DNA of 48,635 bases from Mycoplasmataceae bacterium (GTDB taxonomy: Bacteria > Bacillota_I > Bacilli_A > Mycoplasmatales > Hepatoplasmataceae), in NCBI GenBank assembly GCA_030621645.1, contig JAUXHI010000003.1, positions 1 through 48,635 on the forward strand. The letters run 5' to 3'. Made by a program: the position numbers and the translations under genes. The notes beneath the pieces were generated by a model. It saw only the letters and a program-made list of their open reading frames with translations, did no database searches and was not told the origin of the DNA. This document shows positions 42,182 to 48,635 of the stretch, one piece after another; within the stretch, counting starts at the first letter, position 1; each line of letters opens with the position of its first letter.

Positions 42182-42910
42182 TTATTTTTCTTTTGAAATT
42201 ATTGTTTTGGGTGTTTCAGGGTTTTCAATAACATTAACAATGTTATTTTTAACATTCATATTGAATACTATTACATCAATATTACTGTCATTTAATATTT
42301 CAACAGCTTCTTTATCCATGACTTTTAAATCTTTATCAAGTAATTCTTGAAATGTAAGTTTATCAAACATAGTTGCTGAAATATTTTTTAGTGGATCTGA
42401 ACTATATACTCCATCAACATTTTTTTTTGCTAACAATATTACATCAGCATTAATTTCTAGCGCTCTTTTTACTGCGGCTGTATCAGTTGACACATAAGGT
42501 TTTCCTGTACCACCAGCAAATAAGATTACTTTATCATTTTCTAAATCTTCTTTTGCTTTTTCAGGATTTAAAGTTTGTGAAATAAATTCATAATCCAATG
42601 CATTTTGGATTTCTGCTTCTACTCCATTTTCTTTTAATAATGTTTTAAAAGCAAAAGCATTAATTATTGTTGCTTGCATTCCCATATAATCAGCCGATTC
42701 AGTATTTTCACCTAAACCTAATTCATCAGACAATTGTCCTCTGAATATATTTCCTCCACCAATTACAATCGCAAGTTCAATGTTGTACTTTTGTCTTAAC
42801 AATTTAATTTGATTTAATATATCAAAGAGAATTTCTTTGTCATAGGCACTTGAACTGTTGCCTAGCGCTTCTCCTGATAATTTTAATAGTATTCTTTTAT
42901 ATGAATTCAT
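42182..42910 (-). CDS. pyrH: uridylate kinase
   Basis: A 242-residue hexameric UMP kinase of the amino-acid-kinase fold: ILLKLSGEALG, IVIGGGNIFRG, ADYMGMQATIINAFA, and FAGGTGKPYVSTDTAA. It sits between tsf and frr. Confidence 0.97.
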   Translation of the reverse strand: MNSYKRILLKLSGEALGNSSSAYDKEILFDILNQIKLLRQKYNIELAIVIGGGNIFRGQLSDELGLGENTESADYMGMQATIINAFAFKTLLKENGVEAEIQNALDYEFISQTLNPEKAKEDLENDKVILFAGGTGKPYVSTDTAAVKRALEINADVILLAKKNVDGVYSSDPLKNISATMFDKLTFQELLDKDLKVMDKEAVEILNDSNIDVIVFNMNVKNNIVNVIENPETPKTIISKEK

Positions 42911-42928
42911 AAATTTTATTTTGCTTTG

Positions 42929-43783
42929 CTATTGACCCATTTGTTTTGCAACTTCTTCTGCAAAATTTTCTTCCTTTTTCTCTATTCCTTCTCCAACTTC
43001 AAATCTAGTGAAGTCAAGAATTTTTCCAGAACCTTGAAGGTCTTTAACTTTTTTAGAACTATCTTTAACAAAAGATTGTTCAAGAAGCACTGATTCAGAA
43101 AGTCCTTTTGTAACTTTGCCATTAATCATTCCTTCAACAACTTTTTCAGGCTTCCCTTCGATTGCTTGTGCTAATTCTTTTTTGGCTAAATCAGTTTCAT
43201 ATTTAATTATACCTTCTGAAATGTCGTCCATAGAAAGGAATTTAGGATTCATAGCAGCAATTTGCATTGCTATGTCTCTTAAGACCGCTTGATCCATATT
43301 TTCAGCTTGTATTAAAACTCCAATTCTTGAGTTTGCATGTTGGTATGATCCAATTGTACCTTTATATATAGATACTCTTCTAAGAGTAATTTTTTCACCA
43401 ATGATTGCAGTTAAATTTGTGATGTATGATCCAATTGTTTCTCCATCAATTTCTAATTTAAGTACTTCTTTAACATTAGTCACTCCTGCTTTAAGAACAG
43501 CTTTTGTTATTTCATTTCCAGCTTTAACAAATTGTTCATTTGAAGCCACATAATCAGTTTCAGAGTTTAATTCTATTAATGCCGCTCCATCATCTGATGT
43601 TGCTATAAATACAGAGCCTTCTGCAGCAATTCTTTTTGTTTTTTTAGCAGCTTTGACTATTCCGTTTTCTCTAAGTCATACTATTGCTTTGTCGATGTCC
43701 CCATCTGTAACTTCTAAAGCTTTTTTAACATCCATTATTCCTGCACCAGATATTTCTCTTAATTCTTTAATTTTTTCTATCAT
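42929..43783 (-). CDS. tsf: elongation factor Ts
   Basis: A 284-residue nucleotide exchange factor for EF-Tu. [19 protein letters not shown] and [11 protein letters not shown] are the two conserved parts; one UGA Trp at about residue 37. Stop TAG. It follows rpsB by 10 bp. Confidence 0.97.
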
Positions 43784-43793
43784 ATGTTACTCC

Positions 43794-44858
43794 TTATTTG
43801 TTTGCCTCAGCAAGTTCTAATAATTCTGCTTTTTTAGAACCAGCTTTGAATTTAACATCTTTAGATCTTAAAAATTCTTTTAATTCTGTAACTTTCATTT
43901 TTGAAAGATCAACAGTTTTATCATCAAAAGTTGCTTTTGCTATAACTTTTTCTGCTTGTTCTTCAAGTTTAGCTTCAACTTTCTCATTATGTTCTCTTCT
44001 TTTTTCTTGTGTTTTGATTTCTTCTTTTTTCTCTACTTTTGAAGATTTATCTCTAGCCATTAATGTTCTAGTATTTCTAGATAAGAAATCTTTTGAATCT
44101 AAAAAAGATTCAATTACTCCTAACACTTTAACATTTTCGTCAGCAACATAAGCAGCTTTGGGTTGTTCCCCTTTAGCAATAGCAATAGCATCAGCTAATA
44201 CTGTAAATATTAATCCTACTGATTTTAATGAATCATCATTAGCAGGAATTGGGAAGTTAACAGCAGAAGGATCTGCATTAGTATCAGATATTGCAAATAC
44301 TGGTATTCCTCTTTTCTTAGCTTCTTTAATTGCTATCATTTCAGCAGGAATTGATGAAACAATAATTGCAGAAGGAGTTCTTCTCATGAACTTGATTCCT
44401 CCTAGTTGTCTTTCTAATTTAGTAAGTTCTCTTTCCATTTGAACTCCTTCTTTTTTAGTATAACCAGCATAGTTATCTTTAGAAAGTCTTTCTAATGTTC
44501 TAAGCTTTCTAACTGAATTTTTAATAGTTTTGAAATTTGTTAGAGTACCACCAAGTCATCTATGATTTACATAGTATGAACCAGTTCTAACTGCATTTTC
44601 TTTTGCGGTTTCTTTTGCTGCATTAGTAGTTCCCACAAAAAGGAACGTCCCATCTTTTTCAGCGATTTTTTGAATTTGTCTGTATGCAAATTCTAATGTA
44701 GGTAATGTTTTATTTACATTAATAATGTGTGTTCCATTTTTTGTTGAATGAATAAATGGTTTCATTGCTGGATTTCATCTTCTTGGCTGGTGCCCAAAAT
44801 GAACAGCAAATTCTAAAGCTTTTTCTCTAGAAACAATTGTTTTTCTTTTAATTTCCAT
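43794..44858 (-). CDS. rpsB: 30S ribosomal protein S2 with C-terminal SAP-like extension
   Basis: A 354-residue S2, about 100 residues longer than usual. The core (residues 1 to ~235) has FAVHFGHQPRRWNPAM, HIINVNKTLPTLEFA, RWLGGTLTNF and ISDTNADPSAVNFPIPAND. A charged Lys/Glu-rich linker (~260-305, with KKEEIKTQEKRREHNEK) follows. The final ~42 residues, including DLSKMKVTELKEFLRSKD and KKAELLELA, fit a SAP nucleic-acid-binding motif. First gene of the rpsB-to-polC run, with a structured leader and its own promoter. Confidence 0.95.
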
Positions 44859-44960
44859 GTTTGTTTTTTGTTTTTTTCGTCTTCAATATATTTCTAACAA
44901 AGGGACCTTTAAGGCACGTCCTTTGAATCCATATATTTGTTTTATTGGTTTAATTTAACA
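44859..44960 (-). promoter_or_regulatory. structured rpsB leader RNA
   Basis: About 100 nt lie between the promoter and rpsB. At 44925-44898 (minus) CAAAGGAC pairs with GTCCCTTTG with one bulge, enclosing a second small stem CCTT/AAGG. Purine- and T-rich sequence follows to the ATG, with no normal Shine-Dalgarno. S2 represses its own leader in several bacteria, so this could be such a site. Confidence 0.45.
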
Positions 44961-44965
44961 ACCAT

Positions 44966-44974
44966 ATTATAGCA
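44966..44974 (-). promoter_or_regulatory. extended -10 promoter of rpsB operon
   Basis: The minus strand reads TGCTATAAT, a TGn-TATAAT extended -10. It directly follows the terminator T run of the upstream gene, with little -35 similarity. Confidence 0.6.
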
Positions 44975-44980
44975 AATAAA

Positions 44981-44997
44981 AAAGCCCTAAGGGCTTT
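44981..44997 (-). terminator. terminator after the coiled-coil gene
   Basis: AAAGCCC and GGGCTTT, 7 bp with a 3-base loop, followed on the minus strand by TTTTATTTG. A compact, GC-rich stem for this genome. Confidence 0.85.
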
Positions 44998-45019
44998 GTT
45001 TATTATTTAACATCCTTTT

Positions 45020-45736
45020 TTATCAAATTTTTTCTTTTTCTTCTTTTTCTTCTTTTGAGATTTCTTCTTTTGAAGGTATTTTATCTAATTCAACTTCACC
45101 TGTGAAATGTTCATCTGTGTAAACGCCAATATTTTTTTTAGGGATATTTGAAGTTACTTTTGATTTATCCATTAGTTTGTTGCCATTGTCAATATCTTTT
45201 TGTCCAACTTTGTATAGTTTTTCAGCTTCAGAAAGAGTATTTTCAGCTTTTCTTAAAGTATCATTTCCTCTATCTTGTTTATCAATTGCTTCTGCGTGCA
45301 TTAATTCAGCTTTATCAATGTTTTTGATTCCAGCTTCTAAAATAACGTCATGTTGTTTTTGAAGTTTTAAAGCTTCTTTATTTAATCCATCAATTCTTTT
45401 TTGTATTTCATTAGCTTCATTTTTTTCTGATTGACCTTGTAATTGGTGTTCTGAAGCAACTTTTAGTTGTGTTTCTGATTTAATAAGTAGGTCTTTAGCA
45501 ATTTCTTTTAATTGCTTACCTTCTTTTAACATTCTTACACCTTTAGATCTTTCAACTGTACCTTTTGAAACTAGATCAATTCCATCATTAGCTAAAGCTT
45601 TTGATTTTGTGGAATATTCTTCTGTTTCATCGATTTTTCGATCGTATGTAGCAACATTATTGTTAATGTAGTTTGTTTCCTCAAATGAGTTGTCATTTGA
45701 ATCATTTTTATTTCTTTTTAATTTTTTAAGTACCAT
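45020..45736 (-). CDS. coiled-coil protein of unknown function
   Basis: A 238-residue soluble, highly charged protein with no family I recognise. Residues ~40-195 look fully helical with repeated patterns such as KSKALANDGIDLVSKG and later AEKLYKVGQKDIDNG, which suggests a long coiled coil of ~11-residue or heptad repeats. A basic N-terminus (LKKLKRNKN) and an acidic tail (KEEISKEEKEEKEKIW) flank it. The frame passes a UGA Trp just before TAA 45020-45022. It has its own TATAAT (45762-45757), an AAAAGGAAA Shine-Dalgarno and a terminator, so it is a single-gene unit. It has no TM segment or signal. A scaffold or cytoskeletal role is possible but unproven. Confidence 0.8.
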
Positions 45737-45756
45737 TTGTTTCCTTTTATAAATAT

Positions 45757-45762
45757 ATTATA
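45757..45762 (-). promoter_or_regulatory. -10 box of coiled-coil gene
   Basis: Minus-strand TATAAT between the topA terminator and ATG 45736, 20 bp before the start. Confidence 0.5.
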
Positions 45763-45764
45763 AT

Positions 45765-45791
45765 AAAAAAGTAAGTTTATTACTTACTTTT
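45765..45791 (-). terminator. topA terminator
   Basis: AAAAGTAAG pairs with CTTACTTTT over a short AT loop, and a T run follows on the minus strand. It overlaps the topA stop codon. Confidence 0.75.
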
Positions 45792-47838
45792 AGTCTTTTA
45801 AACTGTTTTCTTTATTAGCGTCCTTTTTAGCTGCTTGTTTTTCGATTAAACCTATATCAATTAACACTTCTTGTGTTTTATCTTTTTCCATTATATAATC
45901 ACATTTAGGGAATGCCGAACATCCTATGAATTTAGTACCATATCTTGAATCCCTCGCAACAAGATGAGAACCACATTTAGGACATAATCCATGATCTGCT
46001 TCTTTAATTACTACTGGTTTTGGTTTTTTAACTAAAGGTTCAGAATGTTTACAATCTGGGAAATTTATACATGCTATAAATTCTCCAAATCTACCTCTCT
46101 TTTTAATTAATTCTCCATCTTCACATTCAGGACATTTTCTACCAATAAATATAGGTGGTTTAACTTCTACTGTTTCCAAAGCTAAATCCACTCTTGGTTC
46201 AAAATCATTTCAGAATTTTTTAAGAAACTTATGTCTATTAAGATCCCCTTTGGCTATCATATCAAGTTCTCTTTCCATTTCTGATGTATATTCAACATTA
46301 ATGATGTCTTTGAATCCTGCTTTATCAATAAGTAATTCATTAACCTCATTAGCAAGTTCTGTAGGAACAAGTTGCCCCCCTTGAACATCAACATATTTAT
46401 ATTGAATTAATCCATATGTTGTGTTTGAATATGTTGATGGTCTACCAATACCTTCCTCTTTCATTTTTTTAATGATTGAAGATTGATTATATCTTGCTGG
46501 TGGTTTTGTTTGGTTATCAACTATATTAAGTTTCTTAACATCTATCTTAAGAGTTTTACTTTTAGGTTCTATATACTCAGTAGCAACAACACCTTCAACA
46601 GTTCTGAAACCAGGTTCAGAAACAAATGATTTTTTAAAAGATAATATTTGATCTCCATCTTTATAAAATTCTCTAACAGAAATATTCTTACCAGGTATCA
46701 TCATTGATTTCAATGTAGTGTTAAAAATAAATGTATAAACTTTCTTTTCATTTATTTTTAATCCTTTAATTACATCTGGTGAATTTTTAATTTCAGTAGG
46801 TCTAATTGCTTCATGGGCATCTTGCCCTCCTTTTTTAGTAGTAGGAACACCCACAAGTAATTCTTTACCATATCTTTTGATGATTTCTTTTTCAGATGTT
46901 TTAATAAACTCTTTTGAAGAAATTCTAGTTGAGTCAGTTCTTGGATATGAAATTATTCCTTTTTCATATAGTGATTGAGCTGCGCGAGTTGCAGAAGCAT
47001 TGGCCATTCCATAAGTTGAATACATTCCCATTAAGTATGTAGCCATTTCTAATGGTTTTGGAGGGTTAATTGTTCTTTTAGTTTTCTTAACCTCTAATAA
47101 TTCTAAATTACCAGTTAAAGTTTTATAAGATTTCTCTGCATTTTTTTTAGTTTGGAATTCTATTTCTTTAAAATCTTTTGAAACTAAAGTAATTGGAATA
47201 TCTTTTTTAACTTCCCCATTAATTGTTCATCAGAAAATAGGTTTGAAATTTTTAATTTCATTTTCTCTATCAATAATTGTTTTTAAAACTACTGATTTAA
47301 CACGCCCAGCAGATTGAGCTTGAACTTTTTTCTTTGTTAATGATGATAGTCTGAATCCAATCATTCTGTCAAGCATTCTTCTTGCTTCTTGTGCATTAAT
47401 TAAATTTAAATCTAAACTATTTTTAGATTGTGTTTTTATTGCATCAAGAACTGCATCTTTAGTAATTTCATTGAAAGAAATTCTATGGAATTCAATTTTT
47501 TTATTTAATTCAACATCATCTTTTTCAGATGTAGTTAAAACTTTTTTAATACTATAACCAATTGCTTCACCTTCCCTATCGGGATCGGTTGCAATATATA
47601 CGTCATTAGCTTTTAATGCTTTTTTTCGTAGTTCATCTATAACATCAGCCTTATCTTTCGTTTCTATATAAATAGGCTCAAAAGTATCAAGATTGATACC
47701 TAGGTTCATACGTGTCCCTCAAATTTTTAAATCTCTAATGTGTCCGACTGATGATGTTACATCTCAATCCTTACCTAAAAATGATTTTATTTTTTCTATT
47801 TTGTTTGGTGATTCAACAATTATTAATTTATCTGCCAT
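45790..47838 (-). CDS. topA: DNA topoisomerase I
   Basis: A 682-residue type IA topoisomerase that relaxes negative supercoils. Toprim: IIVESPNK and ATDPDREGEAIGY. Active-site Tyr in GIISYPRTDSTRIS. GIGRPSTYS follows. The C-terminus has two zinc ribbons (CPEC..CINFPDC and CPKC..CSAFPKC). Several UGA Trp codons. It follows dprA by 5 bp. Confidence 0.96.
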
Positions 47839-47843
47839 AATAT

Positions 47844-48584
47844 TTATTCCTTTAACTCTTCAATATCATTTATAGCATATGCGCCATTTTTTATCAATAT
47901 TGAATTATGTGTTTTGTTATCTTTGGTTTTGTTTCAAGCATACACTTCTTTATTTTCTTCAAGAGAATCTCTAATAATTTTAAATGCTGTTTCATCTTTA
48001 AGTGAGTTTATTAAAAACAAACTTTTAGATAACCCAATTTTAATTCTATTAGAATTTTCTCATGTCTTCAATGAAGGTATTACATAACTAGGGTGTTCAG
48101 AAATTATTAATCCTTGATCTTTAATAATTTTTGATTCCATTTTTTTAGATGTAATAAGACATGAATCAATACCAGAATCCTTTACAAGAATAATATTACA
48201 TTTTTTTGTGTTATTTACCAAATGGTGTTCAAATACATCTGTTTGACCAGTAACAACTGTTACATGGATTTTGTCTAATAAATTTTTGACATCATCAATT
48301 GTTTTTTTAGTTCAAACATTTATATATGAACCATATTCTCATATTACATTTGTTTGGTTCAATAATTTTTTGTTTCCTTTGTAATATAAAACAAAAGGCG
48401 GTTTTTTGATTAATTTCAGTGAAGTTGGGTAATCATTATCCAATATTGTCATTGCATTAAACTCCTTATCTTTTAATGCGTTTAACTTGTTTAAATTTAT
48501 TTCTTCTTTAGTATCTAGAGCATTGTAAATTTTATTTCAATCTCCAAGATACTTAGAAGAAAAATATAATAAAATATCTCTCAT
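47844..48584 (-). CDS. dprA: DprA/Smf-like protein, short and divergent
   Basis: A 246-residue Rossmann-type protein directly upstream of topA, the usual place for dprA. YPTSLKLIKKPPFVLYYKGN matches the DprA lead-in. The later GsR and GaaxGiD-type motifs are only weakly kept (VVTGQTDVFEHH, LIISEHP). DprA loads RecA on single-stranded DNA during transformation, and weak motifs suggest an altered or fading role here. Start ATG 48584 is bounded by an in-frame TAA just upstream, so the gene is complete. The remaining 51 bp to the window end hold no gene I can support. Confidence 0.7.
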
Positions 48585-48635
48585 TGGTTTTCACATTAAT
48601 AGATTAGCAATAAGAGATCATTATTTTATTTTGTA

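Noticed and set aside
1-48635. CRISPR array, tRNA or rRNA genes
   Set aside because: No regularly spaced repeats and no cloverleaf or rRNA-like GC-richer segments were seen in the gaps. A tRNA/rRNA scan could confirm this.
48585-48635. Tail of an upstream gene on the minus strand
   Set aside because: Only about ten codons before a TAA are visible, with no recognisable family.

Overview
This window is a stretch of a wall-less, AT-rich mollicute chromosome that reads UGA as tryptophan. The evidence is that nearly every housekeeping gene is interrupted by in-frame TGA at conserved Trp positions (for example in RplT, PolC, TopA, RpsB, PurA and DeoA), while true stops are TAA or TAG. No tryptophan I checked uses TGG. 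The gene order rpsB-tsf-pyrH-frr-cdsA-rseP-polC followed by nusA-ylxR-infB-rbfA-truB-ribF-rpsO, the presence of rseP and rnj, and a PrpC/Ser-Thr kinase pair suggest the Spiroplasma/Mesoplasma/Entomoplasma side of Mollicutes. That placement is an inference from gene order, not a sequence search. I see no tRNA, rRNA or CRISPR array.

Layout. Positions 1-2184 are accessory: a KAP-type P-loop NTPase gene (33-1523), then an in-frame chimera of two decayed genes, a Pif1/RecD helicase piece joined to a metallophosphoesterase tail (1525-1935). Positions 2185-9298 form a carbohydrate locus on the plus strand. It holds a GntR/UTRA regulator, a MurQ-like SIS protein, a two-TM protein of unknown function, a fructose-family PTS EIIABC permease and a GH38 alpha-mannosidase. 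The last two resemble the MngA/MngB pair that imports and cleaves mannosylglycerate. A perfect palindrome fitting the GntR/HutC operator pattern lies at 3692-3703. Positions 9299-10093 are a graveyard of fragments: a DHFR-family start, transposase remnants, a 32-bp perfect palindrome and an IS end with a hairpin.

From 10094 on the window is core genome, mostly minus strand. It holds an M42 aminopeptidase; infC-rpmI-rplT with an attenuator-like leader and a non-AUG infC start; and coaD-gmk-prpC-pknB-rsgA with overlapping genes, preceded by a decayed rsmD. A plus-strand run def-rnj-trpS-HAD phosphatase meets a Pif1-like helicase at a shared bidirectional terminator (20853-20880). Positions 22278-28183 are one minus-strand operon, acpS-plsC-deoA-scpA-scpB-rluB-purA. 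It diverges from rnhC over only 23 bp with overlapping -10 boxes.

Positions 29090-44858 are the translation/replication superoperon in two parts: rpsB to polC, then nusA to rpsO. Upstream lie a coiled-coil protein of unknown function, topA and dprA. Many adjacent genes overlap by 1-14 nt, so coupled translation is likely. RpsB carries an unusual C-terminal extension ending in a SAP-like motif.
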